A stretch of 64,000 bases of DNA from Hysterium pulicare CBS 123377 (taxonomy: Eukaryota; Ascomycota; Dothideomycetes; Hysteriales; Hysteriaceae), in the NCBI GenBank assembly GCA_000467715.1, contig AJFK01000206.1, positions 62,001 through 126,000 of the forward strand. The letters are read 5' to 3'. Below, piece by piece: positions 47,030 to 58,046 of this stretch (position 1 is the stretch's first letter; each line of letters starts with the position of its first letter). The translations under genes were made by a program, and so were the position numbers. The notes under the pieces were generated by a model. The model did not search any database. It was not told the DNA's origin and saw only the letters and a program-made list of their open reading frames with translations.

Positions 47030-47734
47030 TTTGATTACAAGAGAGAAACTTGAAGTCAATAAAAGGTGGACAGTCCTTGATGTAGAGGGATGTAATTCCG
47101 GGTCGAAGAGCGTTTGGGTGGCAGCACGAGAAAGAATTTGGACAAGCCAAACAAAAAACAATCACGTCTGTAGAACCGAAAATCCACCTAGCTCAAGCAA
47201 AATCACATCATAGAGGGGCAGCATCATTTCTCCGTGACTTTTGCCTCCCCCCTCAAATTGTGGATATCGTTCCCGATGCGGAAAATTTAGACGCTTCACG
47301 TTGAGCCTCGGGAGAGCCAAATGCGGTCATTCCCCTTGGTCCTTCTGCAAGACGCAAATTCTAACGAGGAGATAGATGTCGTATTGGAACTAGAAGTCTG
47401 ATCTTAGTATTAACAGTTTCATAAAGAGAACTCTTGAGAATTGTCAGTCGTCGCGTCTTTCTTTATACTAAAATATTCGAGATTTCTGTCCTCGCACAAT
47501 CGGCCGAATTAGAGCCGAGAGCGACAAGCAACGCGTTGAAGAGTTCACAAATTCTTTCGCCATCTGTCGTGCTATCAGCATGAAAGATGCATTCATCAGA
47601 TAATGGATTTGTCTTTGCATCACTTTGGAATATCGAAGCAGTTTGGAACATCGAAGTATGAGCGGTACTACGCCGTCTCAACCTCGTTCTGGAATGCATC
47701 GACTCCAAGACTACATTCGAAAATCGATAAATCT
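47030..47734. promoter_or_regulatory. Intergenic, AKR promoter
   Basis: These 705 bp hold the promoter of the aldo-keto reductase and the 3' end of the polyol dehydrogenase, both on the minus strand. The short frame 47738-47463 minus has no family features and starts from a non-ATG codon or weak context. Confidence 0.4.
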
Positions 47735-49096
47735 TCATAATGTTGCATCTACATCATCAACTATCTGTACTTTGATGCTACCTTTGGTGATATCCGAGCA
47801 CAGTTGAAGAGCCTCGAGTCCTTTCTCTAGCGGAAATTCATGGGAGACGAGCTTCTTCAGATCGAGGATGCCTCCGCTAAGACATTGTATACCAGCAGGC
47901 CAAGTATCGCGGTAGCGGTTGATGAATTTCAGGTCAATCTACATGTTATTTGTCAGCTTACGTCTTTGCAACGCGACTGTCAGATGGCTTACCTCTGCCA
48001 AAGAAATATGCATGAATGGTAGGTTATTCATGATCGCTCTTCCAACCCCAATTACCATGACGGTCCCGCCTCTCCGCACCGCGTATGCAGCAGTACATAC
48101 ACTGCTCTCAACTCCTGTACATTCTAATACTGTCCTTGGTGCAAAATACTCGTCTTCATCGGCATCTACGCTAAACAGCTTACGAATCGCCTTTGCATTT
48201 CCTTCTGCATCCAAAGTTCGATTGATTTGATACGCGTGACAACTCGGAACGAAGTCTTTCGCAAACGCTAGACGCTGAGGCTCTAGATCCGTAATAACGA
48301 GCGGATGCGCACCTGAAGCACGTGCTGCAGCCAGCGCAATGAGACCGATTGGGCCTGCACCGCAAATTAAGGCGCCATGCCCGAGGTTCAATCCCGCTCT
48401 TTCAATGCCATGCATGACAACAGACAACGGCTCGAGGAGCGCTCCTTCCGCATAACTGACATTATCAGGAAGCTTATGTAGCCATTTCGCAGGATGTATC
48501 TTGTATCTTTGTAATGTACCGTGGTATGGATAGACTCCAGCGAATTGAACGTCTTCGCACAGGTTATATCGACCGTCTCTGCAAAGAAAGCAATTGTTGC
48601 AGGGTACGCCAGGCTCGATCGCCACTCTATCACCTAGATCACGATTATTCAGTACTGAGCGATGGAATCAAGATGCGTGAATTCGTAGCGCATACCTGGC
48701 TTCAGATTTGTTACGCCTTCTCCACATCTCAACACAACGCCAGCAGCTTCATGTCCCAGTATACAGTCGCCCTCTACAACGAGCGAACCAATGGAGCCGG
48801 TTTTCCAGAAATGTATGTCAGACCTAGATAGTTATATCAGATACCAAGACTCAGTATACAATGCATAGCTTAACGCACCCGCATATGCCCGTCGTCTTGA
48901 TATGTACGAGTGCTTCTCCCCGTTTTGGAGCGTACACTGGAGCGTCGACCTGTTTTATATGGTGATCGGCCGTGACTTGTATAGAAGGATTTGGCAACGG
49001 GGGTGAGAGTGTGGAGGGAGGGACAGTCTTTGTCTTCAGGAGAGGTGCAGGTTCCAGGCTGTCTGCAGCGCTGTCAAGTAAAGCAGGAGGTGCCAT
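47735..49096 (-). CDS. Zinc polyol dehydrogenase (L-arabinitol/sorbitol dehydrogenase family)
   Basis: The chosen start is ATG 49096 (MAPPALLDSAADSLEPAPLL). ATG 49156 (MTISKESSREG) is also in frame, and the frame stays open to 49579. TTGICGSDIHFWKTGSIG supplies catalytic-zinc Cys72 and GHEAAG its His. CNNCFLCRDGRYNLC is the intact four-Cys structural-zinc loop, GAGPIGLIALAAARASGA the NAD fold, and INRYRDTWPAGIQCLSGGIL the segment typical of L-arabinitol/sorbitol dehydrogenases (YRxTWP). Three introns were placed; for example, GICG|SDIHF and SLAE|IDLKF both splice in frame. The N-terminus is about 20 residues longer than usual and Pro-rich. It oxidises a polyol to a ketose with NAD. It is divergent from the synthase gene, sharing its promoter region. 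Confidence 0.9.
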
Positions 49097-49680
49097 AATG
49101 GCTGGATTGTGTGAAGTATGGGAGCCTTCGCGAGACGATTCCTTAGATATTGTCATGCTGTTCCCATGTGCTCTCGGAGAATCTTGATACGGCAAAGGAT
49201 GTCCCGGGACGAACCGCTCGAGCATGCACGTGTAGGCGGCATGGTGGCGTGGCGAGATGGAAGGGCGTTCCTGGATGGTTAGTAGAGGGATGGGTGGATG
49301 ATGGTCGGCAATTGAGGTCCCCCGAACTGGTGTTGGAGATGATGTTCTTGGCGAGTCATTGAACATCCCGAAAAGGAAGGCATAGGCACCACCAGCATCG
49401 TCAATCGACCCTCTCAACCCTGTGGAACTCCACACTCGCCACACCAAACCTTGAGAGATCCAATTGCCTACAATTACCGTTTCCGGCCAACCGCACGCCT
49501 CTCCCTTAAGCAGTCCATGATCAAACCGTTGAAGGATAACGTGAGGGGCCATTTTCGGGCATCCCGGAAAACAGTACATGTTATAGATTCTGCGGTCTCT
49601 GTGAGTTATGTAGCCAAAGACTGCATTGTATTTGGATTGCTTTTCATCAATTCATCTGCTTATAATCCTAATATCTGACA
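49097..49680. promoter_or_regulatory. Shared divergent promoter, polyol dehydrogenase / DHA synthase
   Basis: These 584 bp separate two divergent catabolic genes, so both can respond to one regulator. One sequence at 49428-49433 (CTCCAC) fits the degenerate CreA carbon-repression consensus on the minus strand; such hits are common by chance. No CGG-spaced-CCG palindrome stood out. Confidence 0.45.
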
Positions 49681-51979
49681 ATGGCGCCAGGTCTCACACT
49701 TCCCAATGGCGTATCTACAGATGCTTCCCCAGCAGTCAAAGGAAAGACGGCACTGAGCGAGATCGTCAAAGAGGATGTATCCTCTTCACAGCCGAGATCC
49801 TCATCGAAGGAGCACGACATTGTACTCCGAACCTTTCGGTTGCTGATTGCGGATTTGTGTCAGCAATTCAATGGCGGACATCCAGGGTATGAAGTTATGA
49901 AAACTACGTTTCTAGCATTGTCTCTAATACTTCACAGTGGAGCCATTGGCATGGCAGCAATCGGCGTTGCTTTGTGGAAATACGTGATGCGATATGCACC
50001 GCATACCCCTAATTACTTTAACCGAGACCGCTTCGTTCTCTCCAATGGCCATACTTGTCTGTTCCAGTACACCTTCCTCCATCTCACGGGTTATAAAGCT
50101 ATGACTCTTGATCAGCTCAAGTCATACCATTCCGAACGAGTAGACGCGCTATGCCCAGGACACCCTGAAATCGAGCATGAGGGTATCGAAGTCACGACCG
50201 GGCCACTTGGACAAGGTGTTGCGAACGCAGTAGGCCTTGCAATTGCCACTAAAAACCTTTCAGCAAACTTCAACAAACCGGGATTCAACGTAGTCAATAA
50301 TCATACTTGGTGTATGATTGGAGATGCATGCCTCCAAGAGGGAGTTGCGCTGGAAGCAATCTCCTTTGCTGGACATTTGAAACTCAACAACCTTACTATC
50401 ATCTACGATAACAACCAAGTTACTTGCGATGGGTCTGTTGATTTGACTAATACTGAAGATGTCGACGCCAAAATGCGGGCTTGCGGCTGGGAGGTCATTG
50501 ATATTGAGGATGGGTGCTTCGATGTCGAAGGAATAATTGCGGCATTAGAACAAGCGCGACAATCTGGAGACCAGCCCACTTTCATTAATGTGAAAACGGT
50601 CATTGGACTTGGAAGCGCGGTAGCTGGAGAAGCTGCTGCTCACGGGGCTGCTTTTGGAGCTAAGGATGTGGGAGAGATGAAACGGGCTTATGGATTTAAT
50701 CCGGACGAGCAGTTTGTGGTCGGTGAAACTGTGAGAGACTTCTTCAAGGATCTACCAGCACGAGGGGAAGAGTTAGTGGTACAATGGAAGACGCTCGTCG
50801 ATGACTATGCCCACCAGTATCCTGAGCTAGGAGCAGAATTTCGAGCACGTGTTCGTGGTGAACTGCCATCCAACTGGAAGGAGTTGATTCCGAAGTCATT
50901 CCCGGAAAAGCCGACAGCAACGCGAGCATCTTCTGGTCTAGTATTCAATCCTATTGCTAAGGATGTCAAATCGTTTATGGTTGGAACCGCGGATCTCTCT
51001 CCCTCGGTCAACATGATCTGGCCCGGCAAGATCGACTTCCAACACGTAAGTAGTCAATCCCAAGCGATTTTCCTCTGCTTACATCGAAACTGTATAGGCC
51101 GATCTCAAGACGACTTGCGGCACTACTGGAAACTACTCTGGGAGATACATACACTATGGTGTTCGTGAGCATGCCATGTGCGCCATATCGAACGGTCTTG
51201 CGGCCTTCTCGCGAAACACCTTTATCCCTGTCACCTCATCCTTCTTCATGTTCTACCTGTACGCCGCTCCCGCCGTACGCATGGGTGCTCTCCAACAGCT
51301 TCAAGTCATTCACGCGGCTACTCACGACTCCATTGGCATGGGAGAAGATGGCCCGACTCACCAGCCCATTGAGCTCGCCAATTTGTACCGAGCAATGCCG
51401 AACCTCCTTTACATCCGACCTGGAGATAGTGAAGAGACGGCTGGTGCTTGGACTGTAGCCATTGAAGCTAAAAACACGCCAACTATCATATCCACTTCGC
51501 GACAGGTTCTCCCTCAACTCACACAAACAAAGCGGGAGGGCGTTGCGAAAGGAGCATACATCCTCCAGGAGGTCGATGACTCTGCCCCCGCAGATATTAC
51601 CATACTAGGTGTCGGGGCCGAACTTTCATTCGCATTGGCTGTTGCTGATGAATTGAAGAAGACAAAGAGCGTACGAGCACGCCTTGTCAGCTTTCCATGT
51701 CAGCGACTCTTCGAAAGGCAGTCAAAAGAGTATAAACGTGGGGTTTTGCAGCGGCATAAGGGCGTACCTGCTGTGGTGATCGAGCCATATGCACCCAATG
51801 GATGGGAGAGGTACGCGGATGCTGCAGTGTGCATTACGCGCTTTGGGCACAGTTTGCCAGGCAAGGCTGCTTACAAGTACTTTGGGTTTGACATCGATAC
51901 GTTGACATCCAAGATTGGTGGATATCTAGAAAGTGTGCGGGCTGATCCTGACTTGCAGCATGAGTTTGTTGAGCTGTAG
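49681..51979 (+). CDS. Dihydroxyacetone synthase-type transketolase
   Basis: Three exons (49681-49886, 49938-51045, 51098-51979) encode 731 residues. The thiamine-diphosphate signatures are FNGGHPGGAIGMAAIG, the GDACLQEG motif with YDNNQVTCDG, and IHYGVREHAMCAISNGLAAF with the catalytic Glu near residue 462. YFNRDRFVLSNGHTCLFQY, IEHEGIEVTTGPLGQGVANA and FFMFYLYAAPAVRMGALQQL are closer to dihydroxyacetone synthases of methylotrophic yeasts than to ordinary fungal transketolases. The enzyme transfers a C2 ketol from xylulose 5-phosphate to formaldehyde, or more generally to a short aldehyde. The C-terminus is DPDLQHEFVEL, with no peroxisomal SKL-like signal, so it should be cytosolic. The kinase that would use its product follows downstream on the same strand. 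Confidence 0.92.
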
Positions 51980-52605
51980 CTGATGATCAGGATTGGATTT
52001 TCTCATAGTTTTCATTTGCTAGTATTATCTACGTTAGAAGGCTTACTGGATTACAATATACCATATATAACATACACCATGTTGAGTTGCACGTATCAAT
52101 TCCTAGTAAGTTATGCGAAAGAAGTTGTACAACCGCTTCTGGAGGATAGCTCGCGAGGAAGAAATCCAAAGTGGCTTATTGGCAAATTCCAAAAGCTGAT
52201 TCTAGGCACTAGCCTCGCTGAAAGTGTCGTACGAGATTCTCTCTCCACTCTAAGAAATGTTTGTGCCGCCGCCGGAGCTCGTGATCATAATGACGAAGAC
52301 GTAGAAGCCTTTCCCAATTCGGAGATGTTAAGCACCACTTCACGATCCGACGAACGACGAATCTCAACGACGACTAACGAAGATTTAGGCTTCCAAATTT
52401 GATGGGGTATATGGTAAATAGAATGTGAGAGGGCGAGCAACACTTTGCGTTGGCTCTACCTTTATTCCGAGTTGTGAGACAGTGAATCGGCCTCTCCAAA
52501 AGTTCGAGTGAGTACCCACGCATATAAACATTCAAGTAATACTTTCTAAACTCCCTTGCCCAGTTTGAGGTCGATAGGTCTCTTTATAGTAGCCATCTCA
52601 CAACA
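51980..52605. other. Intergenic, DHA synthase to DHA kinase
   Basis: This 626-bp region holds a terminator side and the kinase promoter. An open frame at 51983-52402 plus (139 codons) starts three bases after the synthase stop. It has no family features and no ATG context of note, so it is not called as a gene. Confidence 0.4.
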
Positions 52606-54437
52606 ATGCGAACCAAACACTTCGTGAACGACCCCAGCCACCTCGTTAAAACATCTCTACACTCCCTTTCCATCACCAATCCCTCCGTCCAAATAGACCA
52701 CAACAACAAGATCGTCTATCGACGGGATTCCAAGCAAAGCAACCATGTCCACATCATCTCCGGCGGCGGCTCAGGCCACGAACCGTCATTCGGAGCCTTC
52801 GTTGGAAAAGGCCTCTTGACAGCATCAGTAGCCGGCACGATCTTCGCATCGCCATCTTCGCGCCAGATCCTAGCAGCCATCGAGAGATTCCAATCGGAGC
52901 AAGGCCTTCTCGTCACTGTCATGAATTACACGGGAGACGTCCTGAACTTCGGTGTCGCGGTGGAAAAGGCACGAGCTCGAACTCCTGGCCTCCCGATTCG
53001 AATGCTCGTTGTTGGAGACGATGTTGGAGTGCCTGCGTCGCAGTCGGGGAAGGTTGGGAGGAGAGGTATTGCGGGCACTGTGCTTGTTCATAAGATCACC
53101 GGTGCTGCCGCGGCTGCTGGCCGCTCCCTTGACGACGTGTTCAAGATTGGTCAGCTCGTCAGCCAGAATCTCGTCAGTATAGGAGCGAGCTTGGATAAGG
53201 TCCATATTCCGGGGCAAAGTGCACATGAGGAAGCTGGCGGGTTAGGGGGTGATGAAATTGAGCTTGGCATGGGTATTCACAATGAACGAGGAAGTGGGAG
53301 GCGGAAGGGGGAGCAAGCGCAACTTCCAGCTCTTATACGAGAGATGTTGGATACGATGCTGCGTGGTCGGAGCATTGAGAAGGCAGTCATGCTGGTGAAT
53401 AATCTCGGTGGAGTGAGCGTTTTGGAACTCGGTGCCGTTGTCTCGGAAGCGACAGCGCAACTGCAAGCGGATTACCTGATCGTTCCCCGCAGGACATACG
53501 CTGGAACTTTCATGTCTAGTCTAGATGGTGCAGGCTTCTCGATCAGCATTCTTGACCTCTCGAGCACGGGGGAAGAACAAGACATACTCGACCTCCTTGA
53601 CGCACCGAGCGAAGCATTGGGATGGAACGCCCCCATTTCAACAAGCACTTGGGAAACTCGATACATGAGTGAGACGGAGAGCAAGACGGTGAATGGGATA
53701 CATACGGTGACAAGCCCAACACTAGAAGCCGCCGCTCAAGTCAAAACAGCTCTGAAACATCTCATACCAGCATTGAATTCCGCCATCGCCGCAGAACCGG
53801 AAGTGACTAAGTTTGATAACATCGTCGGAGACGGAGACTGTGGCACGACAATGAAGCGAGGAGCTGAAGGTAAGTAATCTCCCGCATTCGATCGACCATG
53901 CGATATACATCTAACCGACACTCCTCAGGCATACTAGAAGCAATTTCCACTCAACCCGCATCATCGATTCCCCACCTCCTGGAAATAATCACTTCGACTA
54001 TCGAAACAACCATGGACGGTACATCCGGCGCTCTCTACTCCATCTTCCTAAACGCACTCACTGGCTTCGCAAAACGGAGAGATGCCGACATAGCCGTGAA
54101 CTACGATATCGCATTTTGGACCGCAGCTCTCCAATCTGCATCCTCGACGCTATCTCAGTATACGCCAGCGAAGGTCGGCGATCGCACTCTCATGGATGCT
54201 TTAGTCCCTTTCATCGAGACGTTGGAGAGGACGGCAAAAGTGGGCAAGGCTGCCAGTGCTGCGGTAGATGGTGCGGAGAGAACGAAGGATATGAAGGCGA
54301 GTCTTGGGAGAGCGGTATATGTGGGCGGTGAAAACGAGTGGAGGGGGAAGATTCCTGACCCGGGTGCTTGGGGGTTGGCTTGCTTTTTCAAGGGGTTGGC
54401 TGGAGATATGGGGGAGAATGGGGAGCTAATGGATTGA
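52606..54437 (+). CDS. DAK1: Dihydroxyacetone kinase (DhaK-DhaL fusion type)
   Basis: Two exons (52606-53869, 53929-54437) give 590 residues. The N-terminal DhaK domain has GGGSGHEP at residues 53-60 and GMGIHNERG with His225, the residue that binds the ketone of the substrate covalently. The C-terminal DhaL domain has FDNIVGDGDCGTTMKRGAEG near residue 410, whose Asp residues bind Mg-ATP, and MDGTSGALYSIFLNAL. The enzyme phosphorylates dihydroxyacetone, and in some fungi a close relative phosphorylates L-erythrulose. There is no peroxisomal signal (ends GELMD). Next to the synthase it forms the ketose-forming and ketose-trapping half of the cluster. Confidence 0.94.
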
Positions 54438-55619
54438 GTAGAAGCTATGAATCAGGAGATTTTCCCCAAGCATCGTGTTCATTCTTTCTTCTGAATGATG
54501 CAGGAGTGTATAACTCCTATCTTCTTGTAGCTAATAGTTACGGTTCTTCGGTAACGTTCGATGTTGGATAGATGAAATGAAGTCTCTTCAAATTGTCCAA
54601 ACTTTCACTCAATTATACAAGATGAATGGTGAACTCCGCTAGAAAACTTACGATACATAAACAACGAGTACTGTTGTCGACTGCTTCTGGCTCATCTGCT
54701 GGCAGACCACGTGACTTTATGTTGTAAGTAATAGCCCCGTCCAACTTGAAGATTGCTCTATGTGTCTAACAACTATTACATGTCGCGTTTTCTTGAGTAG
54801 GTGATGCAGACCCCTCTGTTTGTAGAAGTCGAGCAGTCGGAAATCGATGGGATCTCCCCGCTCTACCGTGCGTCGTGACATGGAATTCGAAACACCACGT
54901 GGATGAACACGGATCAGCAAGAGTGGGGAAGAAGACTAGACGACTGCTATAGTATGTTTATTAACTAGGTGCGTTACGAGTCTTTAGGCATGGTTGGCGA
55001 CGAGATGAAAAACTCAGGGTTAGAAAACAGCGCTAAGCCGGGGAAACGTCGGATGAGAGGGCGGTAAAGTCTTCCATATCCGGCAGATGTAGGCTCCTGA
55101 AACTTCAGTGAGCGCCAGCAGAGCCTGGAATATGTGATAGTATCTGATAGCCGCCTTTACCCCGTTCGATTTTGGCGTGATTGTACCTGTAACCCCAACT
55201 TCAGAACGGCGCCGATCGGGCAACTTTTAGTTGCAAAGCCGTTTTCCACCCACCTGATCTACTTCCTCTACGGCGGCATCGATGAGTTCTTGTGATTTCC
55301 TTTTTCGTAGACTGCCGGATTTGACGATACCTGTTGCATGCATCGTCGTCCATGCCTCACGTTGTCTGGGGATCGTGCCGTTCTCCACACCGGGGACTCC
55401 ACCGAATAAACCCAGTCTAGCGACTCGGTGCACGCAAACATGTTCCGGGATATGATTCGGGTCCAAGCATGGGCGAACTTCTCCACATGCTACTTAAAGT
55501 ATTGAGCGACCCAGCATTCTGGGACACCTTTCATTTGCCTCTGACATTGCCTGTCGAAACGATATTTTGCCTCTGGTTGGGGATCCACTGGGGATAAAAC
55601 TCCAATACTTCTACATACC
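54438..55619. other. Intergenic, DHA kinase to sugar porter
   Basis: These 1.18 kb have no supported gene; minus-strand frames at 54920-54717, 55223-55020 and 55466-55227 have no family features. Two CACGTG boxes lie at 54709-54714 and 54896-54901, possible bHLH-type sites but also expected by chance about once per 4 kb. Confidence 0.4.
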
Positions 55620-57426
55620 ATGGATAGAAGCGCTTCTGTGACGTCGGCTGATGTCCGGACACAAGTCGCATACAAGAACAGATGGAGGAATTTGTTGCAT
55701 AACCCGAAGCTTCTTGTCATTGCATTCTTCGCGTCGTACGTTGCATGCATCTGATTCAACCCTCTCAATTGCATTGCTGATAGCGATTGACTAGTTTCGG
55801 TGGTTTCGAATATGGCTATCAACAAGGTGTGCTGGGCCAATCTCTCGTCATGTACCGCTTCACAAACAACTTCCCTTCCGTCGTCGAATCATCCAGCGCA
55901 ACAGGTTGGTTGACCTCTGTTCTGCAACTCGGCGGCATCATCGGCTCGCTCTCAGCCGGTGTCTTCGGCGAGGTCTTCTCGAGAAAGTACACCATGTTCT
56001 CCGCATGCTGCTGGGTCGTTCTCGGTAGCTACCTCTACTGCGGTGCTTCCTACCACAAGCCCCAACTCCTCTATGCCGGCCGCTTCTTCACCGGCTTGGG
56101 CGTCGGCACGTTCTCTGGTGTGGGACCTCTCTACAACGCCGAACTCTCGTCTCCGGAGCTCCGTGGTCTTCTGGTCTCCTTCTATCAATTCGCTACGATT
56201 CTCGGCATCATGCTCTCCTTCTGGATCGGCTACGGAAGTAATCATCTCGGTGGCACTGGCGTCACGCAGTCCGATCTGGCATGGCGACTCCCTTCCATCA
56301 TTCAAGGCATCCCAGCCGCCATATTGGCCCTGGGAATCTGGTGGCTACCATTTTCTCCACGCTGGTTGGTAAAGAAGGGCCGGGACGAGAAGGCGTTACA
56401 AACGCTGAGCTATTTGCGGAAACTGCCGATTGAGCACGAACTGATCCAGATCGAGTACAAAGAGATAAAAGCCGAGTGTCTATTCGAAGAACGCGCCTTC
56501 GCAAAAGCCTTCCCGCAACTCGCCGCCAAGGAGCAGCAGAACGTCTGGATCCGCGAGTTCGCGCAATACTACAACATCGTGCGCACGTGGGACAACTTCA
56601 AGCGCGTCTCCACCGCCTGGCTCGTCATGTTCTTCCAGCAATGGTCCGGCATCGACGCCATCATCTACTACGCCTCCAACGTCTTCGTGAGTCTGGGCTT
56701 AACGGGCGGCACGCAAGCTCTACTAGCTACAGGCGTCACGGGAGTCGTTTTCTTCGTCAGCACGCTGCCTGCTATGGCTGTCATCGATAAGGTTGGTCGC
56801 AAACCCATGTTACTAGTCGGCTCGGCCGTCATGTGGGCATCAATGATCATCGCCGGTATCGTGGTCGCCAAATTCCGACATGACTGGGCTGCACACGCCA
56901 ATGCGGGCTGGACAGCTGTCGCCTTTATTTGGATCTATGTGGGCGCTTTTGGGGCGACTTGGGGTCCTGCATCCTGGACACTCGTTTCAGAGATATTCCC
57001 TCTCTCCATTCGAGCAAAAGGCGCTTCCATTGGCGCGTCTAGTAACTGGGTACGTGCTTCTCCCTTCGCTACTTTTTTGCTCAATATACTAACGAACCAC
57101 CCCAGGTCAACAACTTCGCCGTCGCCTTCTTCGTGCCCCCCATGTTCGCCGCCTGGGCCTGGGGCACCTACATCTTCTTCTCCGTCTTCCTCGCCGCCGG
57201 CATCGTATGGGTGTACTTCTGCCTCCCCGAGACCAAGGGCGCGACGCTGGAGGAAATGGACCGCGTCTTCAAGAGCAGGACGGGCGAGGCGGATGCGATT
57301 TTGCTGGCGGAAGCGAGGAGGGATATCGGGCTTTCGATGGTGCTGGAGGCGGATGCGCTTAAGGCTATTGAGCATGGGGAGCAGTTGGGTGAGAAACACA
57401 CGAATCATGTTGAGAGGGCTGTGTAG
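55620..57426 (+). CDS. MFS sugar porter (cluster transporter)
   Basis: Three exons (55620-55735, 55795-57049, 57106-57426) encode about 563 residues with 12 predicted membrane segments. The start is ATG 55620 (MDRSASVTSADVRTQVAYKN). Sugar-porter signatures are present: FGGFEYGYQQGVLGQSLVM in TM1, GRFFTGLGVGTFSGVGPLYN, FSPRWLVKKGRDEKAL, FQQWSGIDAIIYYASNVF, DKVGRKPML and CLPETKGATLEEMDRVFKSR. The intron before VNNFAVAFFVPPMF has a perfect TACTAAC branch point. It should import a mono- or disaccharide or polyol at the plasma membrane. It follows the kinase on the same strand and completes the cluster; its substrate would define the pathway. Confidence 0.92.
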
Positions 57427-58046
57427 GTGGATGGGATGGGTGGGGGTGAAGAGGTGGGAGTGATGTGGCTGCGGGAATGGGTGGTTTGATAAGGGCGATA
57501 TATTGTGGGTTGAGCGTCCTACCCTAAAGTGAAGGGAACCGCAAGAGAAACCTAAGTAAACACCGTTCAAAGGTGACTCTTTCATAGTATATTGAAATCC
57601 AACCATAAATAAGAACTTTAATTATAATCACCTGCTTACACGTGCTTGAGCTTTGCCAATCTCTTCTTCGATGCCCCTTCTTTCACCTATCTCGAATTTC
57701 CTCCACACTTGGGGATAATCATAATTGCGGGGTTAGAAAGGACTCTGATTGTGTAAATGGATGGTAACTGCGATATATTGAAGTTTGAAGTGCTGGCGTG
57801 GATGAACTGATGGGAGACCGTAACATTGGTTAAGTGTTACATCACTTTTTGGATGTTCTGTGAGATAGCATGTATCTCATTCATATCCTACTGAAGCTCT
57901 CAAAGCATGATACTTTCATAATGAAATTATGGCTACTCATCGAGACAAGCCAGTTCATGACAATACAATGAATTCCCAATTTGTCCCGCAGAAGTCTTCC
58001 CCAACCCTTACAGATAATCACCAATCGTCCCAACATGTTCGCCAAT
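57427..58046. other. Convergent intergenic region with G-rich start
   Basis: These 620 bp lie between the sugar porter stop and the 3' end of the minus-strand F-box/LRR copy B. The first 30 bases are G-rich on the transcript strand (runs at 57433, 57438, 57442 and 57455), but one loop is 8-9 nt, so a quadruplex is less likely than at the GMC gene. No gene is supported. Confidence 0.45.

Noticed and set aside
49428-49433. CreA-type carbon-repression site in the divergent promoter as a finding
   Set aside because: The six-base degenerate consensus is expected many times by chance in 600 bp; kept only as a note.
51983-52402. 139-codon open frame right after the DHA synthase stop
   Set aside because: It begins three bases after the stop within the expected 3' UTR and has no recognisable features or good start context.
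56935-57606. 223-codon antisense frame under the sugar porter
   Set aside because: It is a shadow of the porter's third codon positions and also spans that gene's 3' intron.
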